Shown in pieces: positions 45,249 through 53,613 of a stretch of DNA of 64,000 bases. The translations under genes and the position numbers were made by a program. Location of the stretch: NCBI GenBank assembly GCA_038749595.1, contig JBCDHW010000002.1, positions 186,001-250,000 on the forward strand, given 5' to 3'. The stretch is from Parvularcula sp038749595. Lineage in GTDB: Bacteria; Pseudomonadota; Alphaproteobacteria; Caulobacterales; Parvularculaceae. Each line of letters opens with the position of its first letter. Positions within the stretch are counted from its first letter, which is position 1. The notes below the pieces were generated by a model. It worked only from the letters and a program-made list of their open reading frames with translations, made no database searches and was not told where the DNA came from.

Positions 45249-45994
45249 GGTAAAGATCCTACGATTTTCGGTGGCTCGTCCAGTGCATCGTGCTCTTGCA
45301 AGAGCAAAGAGATGAGATGCGCAGAAACGGCATCAGCCTGCTCGAGCACGGAGAGATGTCCGCACCTGGCGACAATTTTTAAGGCGGCGTTTGGTATCTT
45401 GGCCGCCATTTCGCGATGCAGATGCGGAGGGCAGACTGAGTCCAATGCACCAGTCAGCACCAAAGTAGGGCATTGGATTGCTTTTATGTGCTCCGTATAC
45501 GCTTCACGACCCATCAGCGCGACGGTCTGCGTTCGGAAAACATCAGGACCGAGACGACGCCCCATACTGAGGAGAAGCTCTAACCGCTCCGCCGTGCGGT
45601 TCGTCTCGGCCAAGTATTGGGGCTTGAGCTCTTCACGCAAAACATCCTCAAACCCGCCCTCAATCACCCGGCGCATCTGCCGGACACGAACCGCGCCAGA
45701 TCGATCCGCAAGAGGCGTTGTGTTGAGCAGACCCAGATGAGAAACGCGCTCCGGCGCCCGGCGCATGATCTCCATAGCCACGATGCCGCCCATGCTGAGA
45801 CCGACGAGCGCGAAGCGGTCTGGGGCTGCACGCAAAACTTGCGCAGCAAGACGCTCGATCGACGCTGCGCCGGTGAGATCAGCAACAGACGACTGGATTC
45901 CTTGCGCAAAAAGCGCTTCCCGCTGGCTCGAGAAAAGCCGCTGATCACATAGAAAACCCGGTAGAAAAACGACATGGCGCCGGTCATTGGGCAT
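45245..45994 (-). CDS. Alpha/beta hydrolase, first gene of the minus-strand island operon
   Basis: This 249-residue alpha/beta-fold hydrolase has VVFLPGFLCDQ at the oxyanion region, nucleophile elbow GLSMGG, acid residue near VLTGALDSVCPP and catalytic His in ARCGHLSVLEQ. The open frame extends to 46243, but the ATG at 45994 (MPNDRRHVVF) has GGGAG upstream and lies 34 bases after the operator palindrome, so the upstream part is not translated. It probably cleaves an ester or carbon-carbon bond in the imported compound. Confidence 0.87.
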   Translation of the reverse strand: MPNDRRHVVFLPGFLCDQRLFSSQREALFAQGIQSSVADLTGAASIERLAAQVLRAAPDRFALVGLSMGGIVAMEIMRRAPERVSHLGLLNTTPLADRSGAVRVRQMRRVIEGGFEDVLREELKPQYLAETNRTAERLELLLSMGRRLGPDVFRTQTVALMGREAYTEHIKAIQCPTLVLTGALDSVCPPHLHREMAAKIPNAALKIVARCGHLSVLEQADAVSAHLISLLLQEHDALDEPPKIVGSLP

Positions 45995-46028
45995 AGGTGA
46001 AACACTCCCTGCCCGATCATCCCAAGGC

Positions 46029-46044
46029 TTGCATTCGAATGCAA
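46029..46044. promoter_or_regulatory. LacI-family operator, perfect 16-bp palindrome (copy 2)
   Basis: TTGCATTCGAATGCAA is identical to the copy at 36169-36184 and lies 34 bases upstream of the hydrolase ATG. The paired sites mark the two converging operons as one LacI regulon. Confidence 0.88.
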
Positions 46045-46465
46045 GAAGGTTTTGCGCGCTCTGCGGCGTGTGCGCGACCGGCCAACTCCCTTCAGTCGGC
46101 TCGCAGCTGAAATAATGAAGGGACGCGCTCAGGGGATCGCGCTTGGTGCGCAAGACGCTTTGGTGAACTCGGTACCAGCTGATTGCGATGATACGGCGCA
46201 AACCGCTCGGTTGATCCTCATGCATGGTAACAGACGGCGCCAACGAACCACCGCGATCGTCTCAACTGATCAGCGTGCTCGCTGTTCTCACTGATCAACG
46301 AGTTTTAGTCCAAACCGCGTCCTGAACATCCGCACACACGGTTCGTGAAGGTGAGAGAATTAGACCAACGGCCTCGGCTCTTGGGGACGCGGGCGCGAAA
46401 GCCGTTGGTATACGGTGTTTCCCCGCTAGGAAGCGCGAGCGAGGAAACACCGGAGCGCGCTGCCG
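46045..46465. other. Gap between the catabolic island and the CTERM gene
   Basis: About 420 bases hold no convincing gene. The promoter of the hydrolase operon should lie at the left edge, upstream of the operator on the minus strand. The right edge holds the hairpin listed at 46413-46452. Confidence 0.5.
46413..46452 (-). terminator. Terminator-like hairpin after the first CTERM gene
   Basis: CGGTGTTTCC (46413-46422) and GGAAACACCG (46443-46452) pair perfectly, and the stem continues with CGCT/AGCG (46424-46427 with 46438-46441) after one mismatch. It starts 13 bases after the stop codon at 46466. No T run follows on the minus strand, so it may be a Rho-dependent or mRNA-protecting structure. 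Confidence 0.55.
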
Positions 46466-47044
46466 TTACCCCCGCGCGCGCTTCTTGCGAAGTGCTCCAA
46501 AGCCAGCGGCAACACCGCCGAAGAGAAGCGCCGCGGCAGGCACGGGAACTTCACTAAAGTTATCGGCTCCAAACGTTGGCAGCGCTGCGATCGCGTCTGC
46601 TCCCGTCGGGTTCAGGATTGCAGCGATAATCTGAAACGATGCGTCGCCATCAGCGAGATTGGTCGAGTAGACCAGCCGATTAATCTGCAAAGCGCTGTTG
46701 TAGTAAACGAAGAAGCCATCGCGGTCTTCGTCCGTGTTCGCGCCGATCAGACGCGCAGCGCTCCGCGCGTTAAACACCGTAGACGCATCATTGTCGTCGT
46801 CGAAATCCTGCAAGACGATAATGTTCGCCAGATCGTCGACACCGCCGGCCTCCGTATTCAGAAACGCAAGCCGCTGATCAAACCCAAATGAATCCGTCGC
46901 AATGCGAAATTGATCCTGGGACGTATCAAATCCAGGCACCTGGAGATTGGTTCCACTCTTCACCTTGAACTCTGCCGCGTGCGCCGCGGTCGCCCCCACG
47001 GCCAAAAAAGCGATCACAGCGGTTACTCGTTTTTTCAAAGACAT
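46466..47044 (-). CDS. VPLPA/PEP-CTERM sorted secreted protein 1
   Basis: This 192-residue exported protein has a signal peptide (SLKKRVTAVIAFLAVGATAAHA) and a C-terminal sorting domain made of VPVPAAALLFGGVAAGFGAL followed by RKKRARG. This is the VPLPA/PEP-CTERM tripartite signal recognised by exosortases. The mature part is acidic and Asn/Asp-rich with no enzyme motif. It likely becomes an envelope or extracellular matrix protein. No exosortase gene lies in the window. Confidence 0.9.
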   Translation of the reverse strand: MSLKKRVTAVIAFLAVGATAAHAAEFKVKSGTNLQVPGFDTSQDQFRIATDSFGFDQRLAFLNTEAGGVDDLANIIVLQDFDDDNDASTVFNARSAARLIGANTDEDRDGFFVYYNSALQINRLVYSTNLADGDASFQIIAAILNPTGADAIAALPTFGADNFSEVPVPAAALLFGGVAAGFGALRKKRARG

Positions 47045-47154
47045 CGTCGGTTTCCCAAAAAAGACTACGTGGCGTCATTGCCAATACGTTAACCGACCGA
47101 GGCCCCCTTTTATTCTCCGGCTACCGAAGATTTTTTGACTTTTTTCGTACGATC

Positions 47155-47700
47155 CTACTGACCTTGCAGACACGCAGCCAGCAGCTTCTTGGCATGAAAG
47201 ATCCGTGTCTTGATTGTCCCATCGGGAACACCCTCGACCTCAGCCGCTTCTTTGATCGTGAGCCCCTCAAAGAACGTCAGGTGGATCGCACTTTTGTGGG
47301 GCGCAGATAAGCCGTCCACGCACGACCGCATGCGATCCGCATCCTGCGCTTTTTGCAGCACGTCATCCGGCAAGGGCGCCTGATCGACGAGATCCATACC
47401 CTCTTCGCCGTACTCGATCCTCGAGGAACGACGAACCGCATCGATCGTCTTGTTACGGACCAATATATAGAGCCAAGTCCGAAACGACGACCGTCCCGAA
47501 TAATTCTGTGGTTTCCGCCACACGTCGAGCATCACCTCGTGGGCAACATCAAAAACGAGGGCCTGATCGTTAAGCCGCGTTTTGGCGAACGCCACAACCG
47601 ATCCGTGGTGCCGTTCGTAGATCAGCCGCATGGCCGCCTCATCACCGGTGGCAATCCGGACGAGCAATGCTTCGTCCGAAATGTCCGCTTCCTCCGTCAC
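47155..47700 (-). CDS. ECF-type RNA polymerase sigma factor A
   Basis: This 181-residue sigma-70-family ECF factor has region 2 with FDVAHEVMLDVWRKPQNYSGRSSFRTWLY and region 4 with LTFFEGLTIKEAAEVEGVPDGTIKTRIFHAKK. The start is GTG at 47700, chosen for AGGAG about 8 bases upstream. No anti-sigma gene follows on the same strand. It is transcribed in the same direction as sigma B upstream (96 bases away) and CTERM protein 1 downstream (110 bases away). Confidence 0.92.
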   Translation of the reverse strand: MTEEADISDEALLVRIATGDEAAMRLIYERHHGSVVAFAKTRLNDQALVFDVAHEVMLDVWRKPQNYSGRSSFRTWLYILVRNKTIDAVRRSSRIEYGEEGMDLVDQAPLPDDVLQKAQDADRMRSCVDGLSAPHKSAIHLTFFEGLTIKEAAEVEGVPDGTIKTRIFHAKKLLAACLQGQ

Positions 47701-47795
47701 GCTCGGTCTCCTCGTCCTAGCGGACAGCTTTAGCGAAACATAGCCTTAGACGACAATTACTGATCTCCCCACCTGTTCGAACAGCGACATATCAT

Positions 47796-48278
47796 CTACT
47801 CGGCGAGGTAAGCGAGACGGGCTTTTGCAGCATACAGACGGCTCATGACAGTGCCGATGGGAATGTCCAATTCCGACGCCGCCTCCTTATAGGCAAAGCC
47901 TCGGCCGTAAACCAAAACAACAACGGACTTTTGGCACTCCGACAGCTGATCAACGGCATCAATCACCTGCTGAACGTAAAGCGAAGCCTCAGGATTAGGG
48001 TCAGACGACGCAACGTGATCAAGCGCATCATCGTCCGCCTCATCAATCTTTGCGCGCTTAAACCGCGAGCGCCAGACGTTCATCATCACCATAAAGCACC
48101 AGCGATCAAGATGCGTTCCAGGACGATATTTGTCCGCATAATGAAGAGCTCGAACACAGGTGTCCTGGACCAGCTCTTCGGCGAGTGCGTTGTTTCGGGT
48201 CACGGTCAAGGCGAATCGTGACAGCCGCGGAAGCAGTTGCTCAAGGCCTACTTCAACCTCATTATACTGATGTTCCAT
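47796..48278 (-). CDS. ECF-type RNA polymerase sigma factor B
   Basis: This 160-residue ECF sigma factor is of the small two-domain type. Region 2 has ALAEELVQDTCVRALHYADKYRPGTHLDRW and region 4 has VVLVYGRGFAYKEAASELDIPIGTVMSRLYAAKARL. Sequence and length suit the ECF group usually paired with a short membrane anti-sigma factor. The anti-sigma-like gene of this region is at 50765 on the other strand. Its likely targets are unknown. Confidence 0.93.
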   Translation of the reverse strand: MEHQYNEVEVGLEQLLPRLSRFALTVTRNNALAEELVQDTCVRALHYADKYRPGTHLDRWCFMVMMNVWRSRFKRAKIDEADDDALDHVASSDPNPEASLYVQQVIDAVDQLSECQKSVVVLVYGRGFAYKEAASELDIPIGTVMSRLYAAKARLAYLAE

Positions 48279-48341
48279 GATTGTAGGTCGTCAGCGGCCC
48301 GAGAATGGTTCATTCATTCGCCGGATTTTTTGACCTAATCA

Positions 48342-49493
48342 TCAGTTACAGGATAAATTTGCCTGCAAAGCACCGGCGCCAAATTCTCGGTCCCACCCGA
48401 CAGCGCCGATGTCTCGCGAATGCGAGGACAGGACGCCCCGCGCTTGATCAGCAGACAACTGATCATCACTCCGTAGAGCAAAGAACAAAGAGACAAACGG
48501 CGAGGCAAAAGACGTGCCCGATTGGTAACGTCCGCCTTCGGAGCTAATGAAAATATCCACGCCAGGCGCTGCAATATCAACATGTTGGCCCCGCACAGCA
48601 CGCGCGTAAAGCTGCTCTTCGGCGTCGATTGCCGTCACCGCGATGACATCGGTGAAGGCTGCGGGATAGCGAGGGGGCGCCGAGGCACCGTCATTCCCAA
48701 CAGCCGCAATCATCAGTGCACCGCGGTCATGCGCACGCTGCAAGCCGCGATCCAAGATCTTATTGTAAGGACCAGCGAGGCTGATGTTGACGACACGGAC
48801 GTCGTTTTCCACCATCCACGCGACCGCGCGGAGAATTCCATCCACGCTGGCCACGTCCTCACCGTTCGCTCGCAAAAAGACATCTGCGAGAAAAAGCGTA
48901 GACGGACCAATCTCAGCAACACTAGCGATAAGCGCAACAATGTCGGCGCCATGCCCAACACGATCGGTCTTTTGCCCGCTAAAATAGCCAAGCTCTATCG
49001 ATGGAGCCATTTCGCCAAAGTGCCCGTCGATTACGCCAAGCGCATTGGTGAGCGGACATCGTTCATCAGACCACGCCATAAGAGCGCGTGCATAACGGCG
49101 CCCGGCCTCCGCACGCTGCGGCCGATACGCATGGTTGACCCCCGCTGTAACACCGCCCTGAAGCCCTTCCAGTTCCGCAATGGCCGCTGCTCCCGTCCGC
49201 CCCGCAGGAATGATGAACACGGATTGAAACAGGCCCAGCGCGGCCAAATCATCCGTCCGCTGATGCTCATAGCCCAGCGCCTGCGCTTTGATGCGCAAGT
49301 TCTCCGACGCAATTCGGTTATCCGCTAAGACGACAATCTGCGCCGGATCAACCACATCATCGCGATCAGCGCGGATCGCGGCGCCGCTTGGCGGCTTTAA
49401 AACAGCACTCTGGCAGCCAAAAAGCACGAAGCTCGTCAGAAGCAGCAGAAGCCCCGTCCAGGTCCGGTGAAGTATGCGCGTCACAGTTCTCAT
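48342..49493 (-). CDS. Subtilisin-like (S8) serine protease, predicted lipoprotein
   Basis: This 383-residue protein has a lipoprotein signal ending LTSFVLFGC, with Cys27 as the lipid anchor. The S8 triad is Asp156 (LGVIDGHF), His181 (VGHGADIVALI) and Ser328 (SGTSFASP); Asn267 in AAVGNDG forms the oxyanion hole. An N-terminal segment of about 120 residues precedes the catalytic domain and may act as propeptide or inhibitor. The frame reaches a GTG at 49517; the ATG at 49493 gives the cleaner lipoprotein signal. S8 proteases of this type often accompany ECF sigma/anti-sigma pairs. Confidence 0.9.
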   Translation of the reverse strand: MRTVTRILHRTWTGLLLLLTSFVLFGCQSAVLKPPSGAAIRADRDDVVDPAQIVVLADNRIASENLRIKAQALGYEHQRTDDLAALGLFQSVFIIPAGRTGAAAIAELEGLQGGVTAGVNHAYRPQRAEAGRRYARALMAWSDERCPLTNALGVIDGHFGEMAPSIELGYFSGQKTDRVGHGADIVALIASVAEIGPSTLFLADVFLRANGEDVASVDGILRAVAWMVENDVRVVNISLAGPYNKILDRGLQRAHDRGALMIAAVGNDGASAPPRYPAAFTDVIAVTAIDAEEQLYARAVRGQHVDIAAPGVDIFISSEGGRYQSGTSFASPFVSLFFALRSDDQLSADQARGVLSSHSRDIGAVGWDREFGAGALQANLSCN

Positions 49494-49524
49494 AGGCGTT
49501 CGTCGCTCGCCGGACACAAACGGT

Positions 49525-50778
49525 TCAAAATGAAGTGGCTACAGTCAACCACCAACGCGTAACGTCGTCGCCAAAACCCTCGGCAACATAAGCGGCCCGC
49601 TCGGTCGAGAGCGTGAAACGCCGCCACTGCGCCGTCGCGATAACGTCCAGCTCATGGCCATACCGCGGCCCTGCGGTGGTCGGATCGAAACGATGGCCCC
49701 GCACCGACAATCCAACCCGTCTAATCGGCCCAAAGTCGCCGACCTGATACCGTATTCCCAGCGCTGTATCCGCCAGTCCTGTGGCCGGGGTCACCAGAAA
49801 CACATCAGCATGCCCTTGAAACGCCCGGTTGGTGCCAAGCGGGGTTTGAAAAGCCTCCGTGCCCGCCGCAAAGCGATCGTAAGACATATCAAAAGCAACG
49901 CGTTCAAAAGCAAGTCCGAGCTTGGCGCGCCCGAACGCAACGGTCTCGCCGGTGGTTCGGTTCTCTTGTTGCGCCAATTCGCCGTGGTAGCTCAGCGAGG
50001 CCGGGCGCTCTCCAACCTGTCCCTTCACCGCCGCGCCATAGGTGATGCTGCGCCCACCGGCGAGCGGCGTCGGGCTTTGATCCTCACCCAGATCAAGTCC
50101 GTAGCGGTATCCGACAACCGATCCATACCGGAACGGCAGCGCCGCACGGATCAGCAGGCTTTCGCTCTCCAAACGCCGCGGCGATCCCCGAGCGCCGAGC
50201 GGGCGGGCGACACCCACCACCTGCGCAACGTCAACGCTGAGGCCGCCCGCGCCGGACAGTGTGGTCCGGATCGCATCGAAACTCTGGGCATTCTGACGAA
50301 ATGCGACAGCACCAACGAACCGCTCATCGTCAAAGGACAGCGTCTGACGACCAATCCGAACACGGACGCCGTCAAGCCCACGATATTCCGCAAACAATTC
50401 ATTGAGATTGAGGAGAGAAGGATCAGGGATGACACCCCTGTTCCGCGGCGCCCCTTCCCCATCATCGAACCGCCCGGCAATCTCGCCGACAGCCTCTCCG
50501 GTGGCCGCAAAGCTCAGCGATGATGTGGGCTCCCATACGGCCCCGATTTGCGCAGCGATGCTGACGAGAAAGCTGTCGTCCGTAAACCGATCATCATCGA
50601 CATGCTCGCTCCGTAGGCGCGCCTTGCCAGACCAGTCCACGGCGGGGTCTGCATCCGCTGGCGAGACGCTGGCCGCCAACCCTATGCCGCAACCTGCAAA
50701 CAGGCATTTGAACCGTAGCCGCAGCTCGCGCGACAAAGCCCTACGAACTCCAACGAGATCCCCGATGAGCAAACGCAC
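49525..50778 (-). CDS. Outer-membrane beta-barrel protein (porin/alginate-export-like)
   Basis: This protein of about 417 residues begins with a probable signal peptide (LFAGCGIGLAASVSPADA) and continues as alternating beta strands ending in aromatic Phe (WWLTVATSF), typical of barrel proteins. Segments such as LFAEYRGLDGVRVRIGRQTLSFDDERFVG match the alginate-export (AlgE-like) family seen in alphaproteobacteria. The start is unclear. The longest frame begins at a GTG at 50778 and would overlap the divergent gene at 50765 by 14 bases; a TTG at 50736 is an alternative. It is 31 bases upstream of the protease gene and likely co-transcribed with it. Confidence 0.82.
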   Translation of the reverse strand: MRLLIGDLVGVRRALSRELRLRFKCLFAGCGIGLAASVSPADADPAVDWSGKARLRSEHVDDDRFTDDSFLVSIAAQIGAVWEPTSSLSFAATGEAVGEIAGRFDDGEGAPRNRGVIPDPSLLNLNELFAEYRGLDGVRVRIGRQTLSFDDERFVGAVAFRQNAQSFDAIRTTLSGAGGLSVDVAQVVGVARPLGARGSPRRLESESLLIRAALPFRYGSVVGYRYGLDLGEDQSPTPLAGGRSITYGAAVKGQVGERPASLSYHGELAQQENRTTGETVAFGRAKLGLAFERVAFDMSYDRFAAGTEAFQTPLGTNRAFQGHADVFLVTPATGLADTALGIRYQVGDFGPIRRVGLSVRGHRFDPTTAGPRYGHELDVIATAQWRRFTLSTERAAYVAEGFGDDVTRWWLTVATSF

Positions 50779-51298
50779 GATCGATCACCTTTCCCCCGAC
50801 CTGACCAGCGATAGCGGGCCAAACGCACAAGATGTAGCGTTTTTTGAGGCGATCGCAGCCGCTGCGCCCGAGGCGGAGGGTGTTGATGAGGTGGCGTGGG
50901 CGCGCCTCAAACGGTCCATGGCCGCGGAAAAGGCGGATAACCGCCCCCTCTGGTGGCAGCGCCCCGTGGCATCGGCATGGCAGATGGCGGCCTGCCTGAC
51001 CGCGGCTTTGGCGCTCGGTTTGGTGGTCGCGCAAACGGGACCCGGGCCCGACACCAACCCGGCCTATCTTCCCGCGAGCGAAGAGCGCGCGTCGGACACG
51101 CTTCAAGTGACATTCGTTCCCAGCGCAACCGAAGAAGAAATCCGAACACTTCTGCGAGCATCGTCGCTGCAGATTATCGAGGGACCGAGCGCCCTCGGCG
51201 TTTACCGCCTGCGCTTCGTGGAAGGACAGAACCTAGATGACGTGCTCGGTAAGCTCTCCGCATCGGAGTTCGTGGAGTCAGCCGCTGCTGATCAGTAA
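50765..51298 (+). CDS. Anti-sigma-factor-like single-pass membrane protein
   Basis: This 177-residue protein has a cytoplasmic N-terminal part (about 1-60) with acidic and Trp/Arg-rich stretches, one membrane helix (WQMAACLTAALALGLVVAQ, about 65-83), and a periplasmic domain with VTFVPSATEEEIRTLLRAS and LGVYRLRF. This layout recalls membrane anti-sigma factors found beside S8 proteases and ECF sigma factors. No zinc-finger HxxxCxxC motif is seen. The ATG at 50765 has a poor ribosome-binding site. It is divergent from the barrel gene and could regulate sigma B (47796-48278). Confidence 0.72.
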   Translation: MSKRTIDHLSPDLTSDSGPNAQDVAFFEAIAAAAPEAEGVDEVAWARLKRSMAAEKADNRPLWWQRPVASAWQMAACLTAALALGLVVAQTGPGPDTNPAYLPASEERASDTLQVTFVPSATEEEIRTLLRASSLQIIEGPSALGVYRLRFVEGQNLDDVLGKLSASEFVESAAADQ

Positions 51299-51459
51299 AC
51301 GGAGCCGTTCGTAGCCGTCGGGCTGACGGTCCGCCGCGGCTGTGAAGCGACCTCCCCACCAATGTCGACGACCACACCCAAAGCCGATCCCCCCCAATTC
51401 GCGTGGGGCGCGCCGCGGAGATTGAGCGCTAGTATCGCGCGGGGAGCGAGGTGTCGTCG

Positions 51460-52458
51460 ATGGGTCTCAGAAGTAGGAAAGCTGCAAGCCTCGCGGTCGC
51501 CGTAGGTTTTGCAATGACGTTGTTGAGCACCGCAGAAGCGAGCAACTTCTCCGTCGAGCGCTCGCAGCATGTCGCCGCTACGACAGATGGGCGCCTCCTC
51601 ACCTACCATATCGAGCGACGGGCCGATGCAGCCGCCCTGCCAATCCTGATCGTCATCGACGGCTCGGGGTGCGTTGGCGCTCTGCGGTCCGGGTTTTCCC
51701 AACTCATGGCGCCCGCCAACAATCCAGAGCTGTCTTACGCGCGGTTGGTGGTCTCCAAATCAGGCGTGCCCGACGATCAAGAACGCGGTGCTTCGTGTAG
51801 TGACGAATATAAACAGCACTACGCCATGGACAAACGGGTCATCGACCACATGCGGGTTCTGCAGGACATCCGGTCGACCCTCTCCTGGTGGGACGGAAGG
51901 CTTTTGATCTTCGGATGGTCCGACGGCGGAGATATTGCAGCGCAATTGTTCGCATACACACCAGATGCAACCCGTCTTGCGTTTGGCGGGGTCGGCGGCG
52001 GCTTCTCGATGCAGACCCACTTCGAGGACTTTTGGATTTGCCCCGAGGGATCAACCGACGACAGAGCGGGTTGCCTCTCGGATCTCCGTTCGCAGTTTGA
52101 CGAGATTTTTCAGAACCCTACCTGGACAAAGTCCTGGTCGGGTGAAGACAACACCTACATGGCCTGGGAAAGCCGCCTGCGCACCAGGCTCCTTCCGCTC
52201 TTCATCCAAGAGCGTCGCCCCGTCCTGATGATCCACGGCCAAGAAGATGACGATGGCGCTCCGGTTGAATCAGCGAGAAAGCTTGTCAAAGGTGTAACGT
52301 CGACGGAAGAAAATCAATTTCAATACTGGGAAGTCGAAGGCATGGGCCACGGCATCTGGTCCCTCGACCCATCCGAAGCGCTTCTGCTGGAGACTAATAT
52401 TCTGAAGTGGCTGCTCGACGTTGACGCTGAGCCCCATCCACGCATCTCCGTAGACTGA
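51460..52458 (+). CDS. Secreted alpha/beta hydrolase-fold protein
   Basis: This protein of about 332 residues has a signal peptide (KAASLAVAVGFAMTLLSTAEA). The hydrolase fold shows a nucleophile elbow GWSDGG and a late acid/His pair (MIHGQEDDDGAP, EGMGHGIW). Several Cys residues (GSGCVG, GASCSDEY, WICPEG, GCLSDL) could form disulfides in the periplasm. Translation may begin at ATG 51460 or at GTG 51451, where GGGGAG is very close. No specific substrate is recognised. Confidence 0.8.
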   Translation: MGLRSRKAASLAVAVGFAMTLLSTAEASNFSVERSQHVAATTDGRLLTYHIERRADAAALPILIVIDGSGCVGALRSGFSQLMAPANNPELSYARLVVSKSGVPDDQERGASCSDEYKQHYAMDKRVIDHMRVLQDIRSTLSWWDGRLLIFGWSDGGDIAAQLFAYTPDATRLAFGGVGGGFSMQTHFEDFWICPEGSTDDRAGCLSDLRSQFDEIFQNPTWTKSWSGEDNTYMAWESRLRTRLLPLFIQERRPVLMIHGQEDDDGAPVESARKLVKGVTSTEENQFQYWEVEGMGHGIWSLDPSEALLLETNILKWLLDVDAEPHPRISVD

Positions 52459-52534
52459 CTTTCCGGCCGCTCGCGGGTTCCGAAAAGGAAGACCCTTCGT
52501 ACCCCCCTCAAGCGACGCCCTGGAGCACAAGAAA

Positions 52535-53224
52535 TCACTTAGAGTCAGAGCCTGCCTTCGAAAGATCGATCAACCCAGCTTGCGCAGCCCGCGCCACCGC
52601 TTGGCTCCGCGACGTGACCTGCAGCTTCTTGTAAAGCGATTTTACGTAGTCGGTGACCGTGTGGTACGAGAGGTCGTACTGCCGCGCCACATCCTTATAG
52701 CTATAGCCCTGGGCAAAAGCCTCAAGCACCTGGAGCTCTCGGTTAGAGAGGCCCACGTTTTGCGCCTCCGGCGTCTTCGACGTGATCCCATCACTTTGCA
52801 GCATACGGAGAAGATGGCGCGCAACAGCTGGGCTCAGCGGTGCGTCGCCCTCAAATGCTCGCTCGATCGAAGCCGTCAAATCCGTAAACGCGTCATCTTT
52901 GAGAATGTACCCATCCGCACCCGCCTCGATCGCGCGGACAACATTCCGCTCGTCGCCTAAGACCGAAATGACGAGGATTTTCGCCTTCGTCCGTGCACGG
53001 CAAGCACGAATAACCTCAACCCCGCTGCGATCCTCAAGTTGCAGATCAACCAGCAGAAGATCAAACGACAGGAGCGGAAGCTTTTTTATCGCAGTCGGCA
53101 CATCAGCAGCCGTTCCGGCAAGCTCGAGCGTTTCCGCCTCCCGCACGCAAGACGACAGAACGTCAAGCATTTCAGGATCGTCTTCGACGACAAACGTTCT
53201 GATCGGCACAGGCAACTCGCGCAT
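52535..53224 (-). CDS. NarL/LuxR-type response regulator
   Basis: This 229-residue two-component regulator has a receiver domain (RTFVVEDDPEML, phospho-acceptor Asp60 in LLLVDLQLED, Lys in GYILKDD) and a LuxR-type C-terminal helix-turn-helix (LSNRELQVLEAFAQGYSYKDVA, YHTVTDYVKSLYKKL). The open frame extends 56 codons upstream to 53392 without family similarity, so the ATG at 53224 (MRELPVPIRTF) is preferred. Its cognate kinase is encoded divergently at 53614. Confidence 0.9.
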   Translation of the reverse strand: MRELPVPIRTFVVEDDPEMLDVLSSCVREAETLELAGTAADVPTAIKKLPLLSFDLLLVDLQLEDRSGVEVIRACRARTKAKILVISVLGDERNVVRAIEAGADGYILKDDAFTDLTASIERAFEGDAPLSPAVARHLLRMLQSDGITSKTPEAQNVGLSNRELQVLEAFAQGYSYKDVARQYDLSYHTVTDYVKSLYKKLQVTSRSQAVARAAQAGLIDLSKAGSDSK

Positions 53225-53613
53225 GGCTTCGGACGCCTGCTGTTCTAGTACGCGCACGCCTTCTCTCCAACGTTCAAAAACGATCCCGGGGCGGCGGCCG
53301 CAGAGCAAAGCAATGCCCTGCGGCCGCCAGGGACTGAGGGACCCGAAGAAACCGAACGCTTTGACCAACCGACGTCTACGGAACATGGCCAAGGGTGCGA
53401 TTTAATAACACACTAACTGTTTTTCAGCGGGAAAGCTGCCCCCAAGTCCTCGGGGAATGCGCCGCAAACTCCCGTGAATTAGGGGGTTTTTGCATCCGCG
53501 AGACTGTGACGCCGCGTGAGCAGTCACGCGTTTTACACCCGGCGCTGCTAGAGAGCGCGTGTCGTGCGCGGCCAGGCGCACTGCTGCGCCGATGAACCGA
53601 GGGACCGAGCACG
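53225..53613. other. Shared regulatory region of the response regulator/kinase pair
   Basis: About 390 bases between divergent starts. A hairpin at 53466-53489 (AAACTCCC with GGGGGTTT, loop GTGAATTA) is followed by TT and could be an attenuator or operator. A second dyad CCCC-N8-GGGG lies at 53441-53456. The motif ATTAGGGGGT (53479-53488) recurs upstream of CTERM gene 2. Confidence 0.45.

Noticed and set aside
45995..46243. N-terminal extension of the island alpha/beta hydrolase
   Set aside because: It would place the operator palindrome inside the coding sequence. The ATG at 45994 has a good ribosome-binding site and begins at the hydrolase fold.
49654..50523. 289-codon plus-strand open frame in the barrel gene
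   Set aside because: Antisense to a well-formed outer-membrane barrel protein; no domain seen.
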